A program made the translations under genes and the position numbers. A stretch of DNA of 64,000 nt from Phlyctochytrium arcticum (taxonomy: Eukaryota; Chytridiomycota; Chytridiomycetes; Chytridiales; Chytridiaceae), in assembly GCA_025602905.1 (NCBI GenBank), contig JAHLKI010000013.1:372001-436000 (forward strand), read 5' to 3'. The notes beneath the pieces were generated by a model. It was not told where the DNA came from. It was given only the letters and a program-made list of their open reading frames with translations, and did no database searches. Positions 32,962 through 44,187 of the stretch are shown one piece after another. How positions within the stretch are numbered: position 1 is the first letter of the stretch; every line of letters begins with the position of its first letter.

Positions 32962-35900
32962 TTAGCGACTTGTATAGCCTTGCTGCTGGGGTGGAGTTGG
33001 TAAATGGGTTTGTGGTCCGGCAGCACTGGATGGTTTGCGTGCTACGCTCGACACGCGCGCCCATAAACTGGCCACAAAGCGTTCAAGGACCCTTCGATCC
33101 TCGTCCGACAAAGACTCCTCCAGGACGGGTGCGACAGTTGATGCGTCGGTGGTGGATGGGTGCTGAGTTGCTACTGCTGCTGCTCCGGATGGCGACACGG
33201 GGGATGGCGGCAAAGTATTTATAATCGGGGGGCGAGATGATACATCGGGGGTTGTGTCGTCGGACAGGAGGAGCGCTTCAACTAGGAGAATACAGTGGCG
33301 GTAGAGTGCCTCACAATGAGAAGAGCTGGTGGATTGCGGAGAGGGAGACAGTTCTTCGAGTGCTGCTGCGCGGGACTGTATAATGTGATTTTCGTCAGCG
33401 AAAAGTAACTAGGGACGTATGATCAAAAATGACTTACCACTTCCAAAGCCCGATCATACACAATTCGTTCAACGCAGCGACGCTCAACAGGTTCATCGCC
33501 CATTTGCGCCTCCACGCGCCGCCGACAGACTTCAGCCGCTTCCAGACATTCATTAAATCGCTCGCGCACCCATTGTACAGCGGTACTCAAAACTCTTAAA
33601 TCGACTCCAGCCTGGCGAGCCTCCCAGACATTCTTGGCCACCTCCATGCCGATTTGGTAGCATCGGAGCGCCAAAAGGTAACATGCCAAAGCTTCGTCGG
33701 CCTGCAGTGCCGTCTGAGCCGATGTGAGGATCGTGTCTGCCAATTGTTGGACAGCATGCCCACGGAGAGCACACAGGTTCAGAGGTTCGAGGAGTGGATG
33801 CGGGTTCTCTGTCGGTGGCTGTGGGAGCGATGTGGCAATTTGAAGGGTTGAAGGGGAAAGCGGTCGATGAATCTGATTGGGTATGTGGGATGATAGATGG
33901 GAAGTAGGCGTCTGAGCAGCGCTTGCGGCGGCAATATAGGCTGCAGGTGGGGTAGTGCCAGCGCTTGCCGTGCCTCCCGCAGCGGTTGATGAGCCAGGAT
34001 TGATGTTGGATGCATTCAGGAATTGATGAGTTGACTCGCGAAGGGATCCAAAGATTCGTCCCGACGTTTGGGTTTCTAGACGAAGACTTCGGGGACTCTG
34101 TGGCGACCCAGTTGATGTAGCGCCGACCACGCCCGTCATCAAGCCGGCAGTCGATACTGGTACCGGAATGGCCATGGGACTATATCCTTCATGCGTGGTG
34201 GCAACATACCCTCCTGACGATGTGCGGGTTACTGGTGGCTGGTGATGTGCGACGGTTGCTGCATTCGAGGATGTGGCCGAAGTAGTGGGATTTTTTGCCG
34301 AAATGCTTTCTACCGCGCCCGCGACCTCATCCGCTAACCAGTTGACTTCAACAACGCGTTTTTCAACCACCACGTACTCTTCCAAACTGCCCCGAATGTT
34401 CTGCCGTCCGGTCGCCCCGCTGCCACTCCCACTGGCCGAGTCACTGTCGCTTCCATTACTATTAGTCAACCGGGGGCTTGCGCCATACTGTGGATGGATC
34501 TCGTCCGGACGAGGCGGTAAGTGGGGAGCAATCGCAGACATGGTGGGGCCGGCATAAGTCGGAGACTTTGCGTCATCATTCAAACTACCCCCTGCACCCT
34601 CTTCCGTGTCATCGGCATCCGCATCACTAAACTCGATAGACCCCAGCGAGCTCAAAGACGAGTTATTGTTGTTTGTGCCGGCATCATTTTGCTCATTCAT
34701 GGACGAATGGACTGATCTGGTCGGTTCTTCATGTGCGCCATCTTCATCCCGTGTTTCTGAAGCCGAGAGGTCGTGATCAAAAATGGACGGGTCCACTTCG
34801 GCGTAACCCGGAAATGGCGGTTCTACACGAGGAACGGTCGCAGGTTCGTCAGCAGTCGACGATTTGTGGCTGCGCTGACTGGCTGTGCGCGTTAATTGCG
34901 GGCCACTGGCCTTTTCCAGACTAGAGATGGACGAGAAGGGTGGGACGTGCGATGTATCGAAACCAGTCTGAAGGGGAACCCCGCCACTACTCAATCCTGC
35001 CATTTTCAAATCTGAAGACGATGATGGCTGGTTCTCATCATCTTCGGCGGTTTGACTTAGTTGTGGATTGGGGTGGTCAGCACGGAATCGGGGAGTGGTT
35101 CCAACGACCGGTGCCGAAGTCTGTCGCTGCATGTCTACACGCGGGTTATAACGCATTTGTTGCGCTGGGTTGATGGGGAATTTCATGACGGTATGATCTG
35201 CCTGTGGGCGGCTACTGTATCGAGCGTCCATGCCTGCTTGCTGCGGAGATGTGCCCAATTGGCGAGCATGACTATCTGGTGAAACATGATGAGGTACAGC
35301 GTCCGGGTGTGCCATACCCAGCACCGTAGTTGTCTGCATTCGGCGAAGATCAGACGGCCCAGCACCGCTGGATGTGGTGGCCGGGGAGGTATGCACCCGG
35401 TTCATCGACGTGGGAATAGGTAATTGTGCTCCGCCCACATCATGACCCCGTAAACCGCCAGCAGCATTTTCCGAAATGGCCACATGAGCAATTCCACCCG
35501 ACTCTGCGACAGACGTAGTCACTGCAAATGGCGGATTTGCAAGCGGGGAGGGCGGTGGAACGTACGACAGGTTGCTTTTTTGCGAGCTCGATGAGCTGCG
35601 TCGCAAGTGAGTCCGATATGACTGGTCTGGATTGTACACTCCTTGCGATGGTGACTGATTTACTGCACGATTGCTGATGATGGAGGGATGAGCAAAGAAG
35701 GCCTCAAATGTCAGCCGTTCAGCAGGGTTCCGTTTCAACAGCTTGCGAATCAAATCTTTCAGGTCGTCACTAATGGGCTGGCCTCCTTGTACATGGGGAA
35801 ACCGCGGGCTCGAGCTTGGACTCCCTCCACCAATGATACGACCGCCGGGCGAAGACGACATGATGGTACTGCTTCTCCGACCCACCATGGAGACCATGTC

Positions 35901-36873
35901 ATCCCCCGGGAACCGAATAATGCCTTCCCCCCGCTCAATCTTTCGCAACAAGTCGATATGATTTTGAGCTTTAAAAGGTGGCCGGCCAGTCACCATCTCG
36001 TACAGGATCGCGCCAAAGGACCATAAATCCGCTTTGGCATCGTATCGGTCTCCACGAAGAATCTCGGGGGCCATGTAAAGCGGTGACCCGCACAGCGTTG
36101 AAGCCAGGGATTGTTGTGGTAACGCACGGGCAAAACCGAAATCGGCCAGTTTCAAAATTGGCAGAGGCGGGACGGTCACGTACGAGCCAGGAATAGATGG
36201 ATTGGGTATGCGGAGCTGAGGGGCATCGTCGGGCGCAGGACATAGGAGTACGTTTTGCGGTTTCAAATCACGATGAATCAAGCTGTGAGCGCGCAGAAAC
36301 TCCATGGCCGAAGCTGGATAGGTCCATGTTTAAATACGGGATCTTTCAAATCAAAGGCTCGTTTTCAAAACCTACCCAATTGCCGCAAAAAATGTCTGAC
36401 AACAATCTGATTAAGGCCACCCCATGTCCCTGCCAAAGGGTTCCAAGCGCCAGGATCCAAAGTGGTTCCAGCGACCAGTCCACGACGTTTAATGTAATGG
36501 GAAAGATCACCCAAAGAGCAATACTCCATAATCAAATGAATATGCTTCTCCGTTTTCTATATTTCAGCAGTTAATAAATGCTTCTGGGGTATCCGTCATC
36601 AAGCAAGATGTAGTTACGCACCATAATGTCCAAGAGAGCCACCACATGGTCATGCTGGATCCCTTTCAAGATCTTGATTTCAGTTTCCAGATTTTCGGCA
36701 AGCTTGCGGTTCAACTTGTCTCGCGAGACAGATTTGACTGCGACGGGCCGCCCAGTGGATATCGATTTAGCCATATAGACTGTCGCAAACGAACCGCGCC
36801 CAATCTCATGGCCGATAATGTAGTCGCCCACCGTTGTAAACGGCGTATTGGATCCGCCGCCGCCTGCTGACAT
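32962..36873 (-). CDS. ATG1: Serine/threonine kinase Atg1 (ULK family), autophagy initiation
   Basis: Kinase that starts autophagosome formation with Atg13 and Atg17-type partners. Four exons: 36873-36622, 36556-36376, 36313-33438, 33375-32962, introns 61-65 nt; 1,240 aa. Kinase domain about 17-295: glycine loop GRGSFATVY, Lys47 in VAVKSV, the Atg1/ULK-like [18 protein letters not shown] with Asp160, DFG at 202-204 and APE ending at 228. Two insertions are unusual: a fungal-type one between HRDLKPQN and DFG, and a Ser/Gly-rich one near '[11 protein letters not shown]'. A long disordered Ser/Thr/Pro region follows, then a helical C-terminal tMIT/EAT-like domain (about 970-1100) that would bind Atg13. 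Exon 2, not openable as one frame with its neighbours, was recovered from splice sites. Confidence 0.94.
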
Positions 36874-39665
36874 GTTGGAAGGGGGAATGTTTGCGATCGG
36901 GTTGGATTTGATGGAGTCCAGGGGATACCTATCGATCCTATCGGTACTTTAAACTTGATAGAAGAGTCGGAGAGGGGTTGCACGCTGTGTGTGCGCTAGA
37001 TGCTTTGACTTGGCGCAAAATGGATCGTTTGGAGATGTTTACTGAAAGAACAGGTGGGAAAGCGTAGAACAGGTATCAAAGGACTGGAAAAGGGCAAGGG
37101 CAAGATAAGGGGAAGGGGGGGGGGGACTAAACTACTAAGATGGGGGGAAGAAGAAAAAACAAAACTAAGAAATCATGATCTGGGGGTCAGTCGTGACTGC
37201 TTTCCTTTGCCGATGGGAGCGCCCGTCCCCGCCGCGGCCAGGAATGGGGCTCTCACGAGCGCTGATGTCTGGATTGTGGGTTACCAGGCAGACAATCGAC
37301 GACGTGGAAGGAGAAACAAGCAGCCCTTTTGCCGCGATTTGTTTGATGTGGGTCCGGGGGAAGGCCGGATTGTCAGAGCAAACTTAGTGACCTAGACACA
37401 AAGAGGACAAGTGAGTATTGATGCACAGCTGGACGATCATAAACAGCATGACTAAATCCTTACTTTTTTGAAATACGGGTGACGAGCACTTTACTTACAC
37501 TCGTCGTCGTCCTGTCCAAACAAAAACTTCAATTGAGCACCCTGCCAGAGGGATATGCCGACTTTTGGAATGGCAACCTGGCCAAATCGTTCCTGAATAG
37601 GTGTGAGACTGTTTTTTTTGTGGAGGAGGCGGTGGTATAAGGGGGTTCCCGAGTCAACAATGTCGGATGGGTAGAGAGGTCTTGGGGTTCGCGGAACGAG
37701 TTGGACAATTTGGTTTGGGCGGGTGGTTTGTGGGTAGCGGCGGGCAAAGTAGGATATGTGGGGAAGAGACGGGGGTAGCTTTCTTTGGGTCGGTCTTGAG
37801 AGTGGGAAAAGACAATGGGAAGAGACTGCTCACGACGAATTGGCAGTCTTTGGCCTGTGACAAAGCGCTATTTGGTCTTGAAGCTCGTACCGCGGTAAAC
37901 CCGTAACACTGCTCACGGCCTTTCTTTACAGTACAGGACTGATAATATATGCTGCTGCTGGGGCCGAAGAACCTGACGGAGGGGAAGGTATATATATTAC
38001 TCGGCGGCCAAGGAGTCAGTGTCTTTGGAGAGAAACCCACGACCAAAGAATCTGTTGGCGGCGGCAAGGCAAAAGAGAGAACGGTTTGACGTGGATATCT
38101 AGTAGGAAAACGGGGGTTGACGGCCACCTTTGCCGACAAAGGACTTGTGGAGAGGGAGAGAATGTATATGGTAAAAACTTGTTTGCAGCTTAATGCTTGG
38201 AATGCACACAAAAAGGTTGCGAAATTGCGACTGCCTCTAGCGGCGGGTGGCCGCCCGTCAGCATCGTGACAAATGGCCGTGTTGACGCGATATCAGATTC
38301 CTGGCTTACTCGAGTATTTACTATTGATACTATGGATACTGGGTACTTTTACAGCACTCGAGTAGTGGGGAGCTGCTCTTTCTTTCCTTGACTTTCTGTC
38401 GTCGGCGTTGGGCCTTGGACACATCAATCATTATCGGTATCTTGAGAACATCAAAAATCCTGATGATGACTGTACTTGGTTGAATCGTAAAAGCCAAACC
38501 CTGCGCCAAACCCTCACCTGCCATATGAATCTTTTCCCAAGATATGATAGCGTCGAGATTATTGTCAGCTGATTTTGGAGATGGGATGGCAGGGATCTGT
38601 TTTTATTAGTCTCTCCTGGGGCCCTGCCTGGGGCGCCTGGGGTGAGTTCTTTTCTGCAAAATTGCAAGATGCGTGGGAGAACTTTGAATGACAACCAAAG
38701 CGACATACCATCAGACATATCATATTAGAAGCACGTTGAAGAATGCCATATAGATTTTGCTAATACTTGCTTATGTCTTTCTGATGTGTTATGAGATGAT
38801 GATCCCGAACAAAAGCTGGCCCCCCAAACAAAATGTTATGTCACGAAACTTGTTCCTGTGATTTGACCTGTGATGCCCGAAAACTCCGGTTGGTATCAAA
38901 GAAACCCTTTGTACTTTGGCCGATCGAAAAAAACATCCAAACTGTGAATTGCTATTGTTTACTAGAGTACATTTTCCCATTTGGCTGCCCGGGCCAAATT
39001 CATAGTTTTAGTTTTTGGTCGGGGTTTGGCTTCGGTAGTCTGTGTTTCATTCAAGTCCCTGAATCCATACAATCACTATCCGCAAAAAAGATGGTCATTC
39101 GAGTTGTTTACACTCAGATCCCCTCTCAGACTCTCACCCAAAACCCTCAACGTCGCAACCAACCCCCAACATGCTACCCAAACTGCAAACGCAAAAGCAA
39201 TATTCATCTCGGAAAAAAGAAGACCATTTGAGGGTCCATACCCACTTAAACGTCATCCACACATTGGTTCGTGCTAAGATCGATCCCCTCAAAACCCCCA
39301 AAAATACAAGAGTCCGGATAAAATATTTCAAAAGAAAAGTAAAAAAACTCTTTCTTCGGAACATTTCATGTGCCAAAAGAGACACCCACATTTGGACCAG
39401 CTGAGTTGTTTTTTGGGGCGAGAAATACAGGATGCCTCTGCCGGGGCCCACGCAACATCTCTTGGCGGACATAAAAAGGAGGGATCCAAATGAGAATTCC
39501 CTCTCTCTTTACCTCTTATAACCACCACCTTCTCCAATGTGCTCTTAGTATTTGTCAATTAGTGTCTTGCATCCTCATAGAAACCCCCCGTTCCTTTGCG
39601 GCCCCCTCTTCATCGTCCCTGTTACAACCCAAAAACCTTGCGTCAACGCCCGCTACTCATTCATC
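36874..39665. other. 2.8-kb intergenic region (Atg1 promoter side)
   Basis: No supported gene. It has a run of 12 G at about 37114-37126, C/T-rich sequence on the Atg1 strand at 37650-38210 (likely leader or promoter; its 185-codon frame has no domain), two CTCGAGTA elements at 38307-38316 and about 38355-38364, and ATAAAAAG at about 39474 as a possible TATA box for the next gene. Confidence 0.45.
38307..38316. promoter_or_regulatory. TACTCGAGTA palindrome, copy 1
   Basis: Perfect 10-base palindrome in intergenic DNA, with a related CACTCGAGTAGTG 48 bases downstream. Identical copies are at 42005, 42341 and 63605. Confidence 0.5.
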
Positions 39666-41950
39666 ATGAGTAATCAACATCTGCCGCCCGCATCGGTCAA
39701 GGTAAGGACTCTTTGTCATGGTTATAGTAGATCGTTGGTATTCACTTTTTGTTGATTCTTAGACTGCATCGTCGTCGGCATCCAAGTTTGCTGCTGTCGT
39801 CGAGTCGGATGGCATCGCCTTGATCCCGTCACAATCCTCCTCAACACAAGCTTCTACTGAACCCACATCAACCATGTCAGCAACTTCGAAAGCCCCTATC
39901 CCACCGACAAACCCTCTCCGCCGCTCACCCCGCAAACAATCTGCGACCGCCCAAGTCGTCCCGCTAGCCGAATCCTCATCAACCTCCAAACGTCCGCGCA
40001 AAGCAGCAGAACCCCTCGCGTCAGCAGTTGCTGCCGAAGCACCCCATGTCCAGCGCGACGACAACGACGACAATGAGGTAAGCGTGGCGCGTACGCGTAT
40101 TGACTGCGCAATTTTTGTTCTAAACATGAATGGGTTTGTTGTAGGAGGAGGAACCGGCGAGCAAGATTTCGACGAGTTCGCGGGGACGGGGACAGACTAG
40201 GGGGAATAGTCGGGGGCAAAAGAGTAGGAGGGGTTCAGGGTCTCGCGGGGGCTTGTCGTCGTCGCGTGGGAGAGGCCGGGGACGCGTCGCTGCCAAGACT
40301 CTACCACCTTTGTCCATTCAGACTTTGGGTAGCAATGCCAGTAGTAGTTATGGAACTCGGCAACCATTGTCCTCGCCATACATTGACACGCCAACAACCA
40401 TCGAATCAGATGACATCTCACCAACAACTGCGCAGCACCCCACTCACGCACTCCCCGTACCCACCACCGCCAGCCAAGAACCCCCTCACCTCCTCAAACA
40501 AGACTCGCAGAGCCTCAAGCAGGTCCAGCAAGACGATGACGATGACGATAGTATCACGTTCAGTAGTGTCGAAAGCCAGAGTTCCGAACCCGACATTGAT
40601 TCTGCGCCGGCATCTCCCACTGAGGTTGTGTCAGTGTCTAGCGGGGACGACGACGACGACGAGTCTGTGGTGTGGGAAAGTGGTGACGAGGAGATTGTCA
40701 AGCTGTATTTGGATGGCGATGAGGATGAACACGAGAGTGAGGATGACGAGAGTGGGTCGAGCCGATCCTTGTCTCCCATGATGGAATCGTCGACGGCCAA
40801 CAACAGTCCCACTTCCAAACCCTCCACCACCACATCTTTTGCAACCCAGTATGACGACCAAACCTATAACGGTCCAGTCTTTTCCGAGCCTAATCTTTCT
40901 ACCATTACGACGTCCCCACCCCCTAGCACCCTAGGAGGCGTCCCGCTCGAAAGCATCTACCCGATTCCCGACCTCGACATCTACCCGACTGCCAACTTCG
41001 GCACGTCGTACGTGCCTCCGCCTACGAATCCGGTCTCATCGCAGCCCGAGGAGTACCACTATGAGGGTGGATCGGGCCGCGAGTTTTGGGAACATCGAGC
41101 CACCTCGAATTGGTTGAACAGGCAAGATGGGGTGAGGTATATTCCCACATCCATATATATGGTGTCCCAGCAACATGCAACGGAATACCCTTACATGGCC
41201 ACCGCCGCCAGTGGTTCCGAGTATTCATCTCAAGAATCCATGTCGCCCACTACCTCCGAGAGTACTTCTGGCGATCAAGAAGAGCTCAGAGTCGTGCTGG
41301 GCAGCGGACCAAGCAAAGACCAAATGTCGTCGTATTTCCAGAGTCTACAGAACCACCACCAAGCCCAATTCTCCAAACTTCCTGCTCTCCCTTATCAACA
41401 GCATCAGCAACAAGCATGTATTTACCAAAACCCAGAGTGTACTTACCCACCGGCAGAACCGTCTCCTCCGGTCCTCCACCACCTCTCCTTTACCAAAGAA
41501 AAGGTGTACGCTGAAGTTGACAATTATTCCACTGCCGACCCGCAGCTGGATACCGAGTTTACACATTCTGAATCCTTACTACCACACGACCGCCAGTCGC
41601 CGACCGGAGATCATTCACTCGCCGTCACGCCTTTTCTCGATGCACATAGTCTGAAAACTCTGGATGCGCTATTACACCTCCACTCGCCGACCGGGCATCA
41701 TTCACTCCCCATCACGCCCTTTCTCAACCCATATAGTGTGCAAACTCAAGATGTGGATACAAGTCTGCATTCGGCGCAGCCTCCGACACAGTGGCAGCCT
41801 ATGACCGGGTGGACTACCTCCTCCTCGTCTTCCTCGTCTTTGTCCCAACAAGACACATTGCCGTCGACTCCCACCTCGGGCTCGTCCACGTCGACTATTA
41901 CTTTAGAGAACCGGTACCGCACCGCTCGAAGCAATATTTCCTGGTTATGA
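39666..41950 (+). CDS. Disordered low-complexity protein, no recognised domain
   Basis: Three exons: 39666-39701, 39763-40077, 40145-41950, all phase 0 with GTAAG donors; 718 aa. I do not recognise it. The first 150 residues are Ser/Ala/Pro-rich with a basic RRSPRK motif. Then comes an Arg-Gly-rich stretch (SSRGRGQTRGN..SRGRGRGR) that could bind RNA, and an acidic block with Asp runs (about 230-290). The C-terminal half is Ser/Thr/Pro/Gln-rich. A direct protein repeat of 29 residues starting SPTG(D/H)HSL sits near the end (DNA period 87 bases, from 41597). The mix of RG, acidic and disordered regions suggests a nuclear or RNA-associated protein, which is inference. Confidence 0.7.
41597..41770 (+). 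repeat. 87-base tandem repeat inside the disordered protein
   Basis: Two in-frame copies begin with TCGCCGACCGG at 41597 and 41684. They share most of their 29 codons, with divergence toward the 3' end. Confidence 0.75.
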
Positions 41951-42004
41951 ATATGATTTTACTGTTTATTTCTCACACGAACATAGCATAGATATAGCAT
42001 GATA

Positions 42005-42014
42005 TACTCGAGTA
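42005..42014. promoter_or_regulatory. TACTCGAGTA palindrome, copy 2
   Basis: Extends to a 12-base perfect palindrome ATACTCGAGTAT (42004-42015), 55 bases downstream of the preceding stop codon. Confidence 0.5.
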
Positions 42015-42340
42015 TAGGGGTTTCTTGGTTTTTAACTTATCATATCACATACATTTTGCTCTTGAACCTTCTGGGCTGTTCTGGCATCACCTCAAAGCCG
42101 ACAATGCCACCCAAACAAACGGATCGCCGGCCGATCCGGGCGGCGATCCGATGCCCAGTCTGGGCCGTCTGGGGCGTTTGGGCTCTGTGCGGCGCAGTCG
42201 GATCGCCGGGCGTAGGCTCTCTGGACTTTTTTGATTTTGACCAGGGATGTGCTCTTTTTGCCATTCGGCCATTGATGAGAATTAATGCTTTTTACTTACT
42301 TTTATGCCTGTGGATACAGCAATGTCCATCTCTCGTCGAG

Positions 42341-42350
42341 TACTCGAGTA
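42341..42350. promoter_or_regulatory. TACTCGAGTA palindrome, copy 3
   Basis: Preceded by a further CGTCGAG and followed by a GAGTACTC palindrome (about 42355-42362), so palindromic elements cluster here. Confidence 0.5.
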
Positions 42351-43020
42351 TGCAGAGTACTCTACATATGCGTGAGAGGATTAGGAGGGATGTGTATGGC
42401 CATGCCAGCCCTGCAGCTTGGAATAAGAACGGGCTTTGAGTCCAAAGGGATCTATCTCTCTGGACCCGCTGGACCAGACTCCACGCTCAGCATGACCCAT
42501 CAGAGCCGCCGGCCCGGGTCCTTGTTTATCGCCCAACGACGAGGGCTTTTTTTTCCCAATGGCCTTTATTTGGTGTCTTACGGGCGTATTCGGGCAGCGT
42601 GTCGCATGCGTTGCGGGAAGCATTTTTGGTTTCCATATGTTTTATATTCCATTCCAGAGCAAAAAACTCTCTTCTAGTATCGTACCGTGCTAAGTCCTAG
42701 TCAGAGTAGGAGTCACGTAGAGAAACCCGAAAAGCTGTTTCCTGGCGGATATAAGAACCAGGCCTTGGGCTTTGGGACGGCGAGAGCCTTCGGTAACCGG
42801 TTTTCCATATATATTCGGCAGGCTTCCGCTGCTTCCCCCCCGCACCGCCATAGACCCATTCACGACGCAACACAACGTCGCTATCACATTCATCAGGCAA
42901 CAGCAAGAAGAAAAAAAGACACTCTGCTAAATCAAAGTGGAAAGAACACTTGTACTGTCAACCAACGCGACAAAAATCGACCGACTCCGACGACGAACGA
43001 CAAAAAACGAGAGGAAGAAT

Positions 43021-44187
43021 ATGCCTGTATCGTGTTCCAAACTTCCATCTACTTCCTCTGCATCCTCAACCTGCTCTTCATCGTCCTCGCCCTCGCCCTC
43101 TCCAACATCCTCCTCGGCCCAATTGGCTTTGGCATCATCATCGCCACCACCATCACCGGTAGAGACAGTCCTACCACCTTTGACCACCACTCCAACGGCA
43201 ACAGAGTTGCTTCTTGATACCCCCAACAAAGCCATGCTGGCCCACTCGGCAACATCGCATCCCCCATTCTACCCACTCGACTACTCGTCCCTGTCCCCGT
43301 CATGCACATCACTGTCTCCACCACGACCACTCACTTCAACATCAGCGCCGACAAAACCCAGTACCCATGTCCGCCGACCATCCGTCCCCGTCCCCAACAA
43401 ATACCCCAACCTCCGAGTCGCTCTGGTCGACGACAACGAAATCAATCATAAAATCCTCGCCAAAATCCTCGAAAAATCCCTCGGGCTCGCCCCCCACCAA
43501 ATCGACGTCTTTTTCAACGGCCAATTGTGCCTCGACGCTCTCGCCCTCAACCAGTACGATCTCCTGCTGCTCGACATTGAAATGCCCATCTTGGACGGCT
43601 GCCAAACCACGCATTTCATACGACATGCCCATTCTCCCGAGTTTATGCCCGTGGCATCTACCTGTAACCCGCCACCCCTCCCCCGCTTGGACCAGGAACC
43701 CATGACCCTGCACCCTCCATTGGCCATGCTGCAAGCTTTCAACCACAGCAATCCCGTCTCTTCCTCCTCTTCATCCTCATCCCTCGCCTCCTGTCACATC
43801 CCATCATCTCCCCTACCTGAAACAACCCCATCACCCCATTTCCTATCACCAACAGCTCGCAAACCCTCTACATCTCCCCTCTACCCCACCACCCCACCCT
43901 CCAGTCTCCCCATCCAGGAATCCTCCTCCTCGTCGCCTCCCTTAGCCGACATCCAAGACTCGTACTTTATCCCCTGCCACTACGACCAACCCCATGTCCT
44001 CTTTGCCAACCGCCAAGTCCCCATTGTCGCCGTCACATGCAACGGCCGCCAAGACCAGCAACGCGAATACATGGCTCTAGGTGCCGATGCCGTTATTTGT
44101 AAACCGGTGCAGTCGTCCAAATTGGTGAGGACGATTGAGCGATTGATTACCTTGCGGACAGCGGCTGCTGCTACTACTCCACTTTAA
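43021..44187 (+). CDS. Response-regulator receiver-domain protein with a long internal insertion
   Basis: Phosphorelay receiver (REC) protein, 388 aa, single exon. The first 125 residues are Ser/Thr/Pro-rich and disordered. The REC domain then starts with VALVDDNEINHKIL (acidic pair Asp137-Asp138), and the phosphoacceptor is Asp185 in LLLLDIEMPILDG. Instead of the usual short connection, about 130 Ser/Pro-rich residues (about 203-332) intervene before VPIVAVTCNG (Thr339) and the invariant Lys361 in ADAVICKPV. The set D-D, D, T, K is complete, so phosphorylation by a histidine phosphotransfer protein is plausible. I chose ATG 43021; the frame is open upstream to 42937 but has no ATG there. Neither DNA-binding nor kinase domain is present. 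Fungal Srr1/Mcs4-like regulators are the nearest idea. Confidence 0.85.
   Translation: MPVSCSKLPSTSSASSTCSSSSSPSPSPTSSSAQLALASSSPPPSPVETVLPPLTTTPTATELLLDTPNKAMLAHSATSHPPFYPLDYSSLSPSCTSLSPPRPLTSTSAPTKPSTHVRRPSVPVPNKYPNLRVALVDDNEINHKILAKILEKSLGLAPHQIDVFFNGQLCLDALALNQYDLLLLDIEMPILDGCQTTHFIRHAHSPEFMPVASTCNPPPLPRLDQEPMTLHPPLAMLQAFNHSNPVSSSSSSSSLASCHIPSSPLPETTPSPHFLSPTARKPSTSPLYPTTPPSSLPIQESSSSSPPLADIQDSYFIPCHYDQPHVLFANRQVPIVAVTCNGRQDQQREYMALGADAVICKPVQSSKLVRTIERLITLRTAAAATTPL

Larger units (their letters stand above)
41951..43020. other. Intergenic region upstream of the receiver-domain gene
   Basis: About 1.07 kb, no supported gene. It includes two TACTCGAGTA palindromes, GC-rich sequence at 42120-42210, and CATATATATT at 42806-42815, a plausible TATA box 206 bases before the ATG at 43021. 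Confidence 0.5.

Noticed and set aside
37654..38211. 185-codon minus-strand frame upstream of Atg1
   Set aside because: Pyrimidine-rich sequence gives a Ser/Pro/Leu-rich translation without domains; more likely leader or promoter.
42937..43020. Extended N-terminus of the receiver protein
   Set aside because: The extension begins at GTG, not ATG; the first ATG in frame is 43021.
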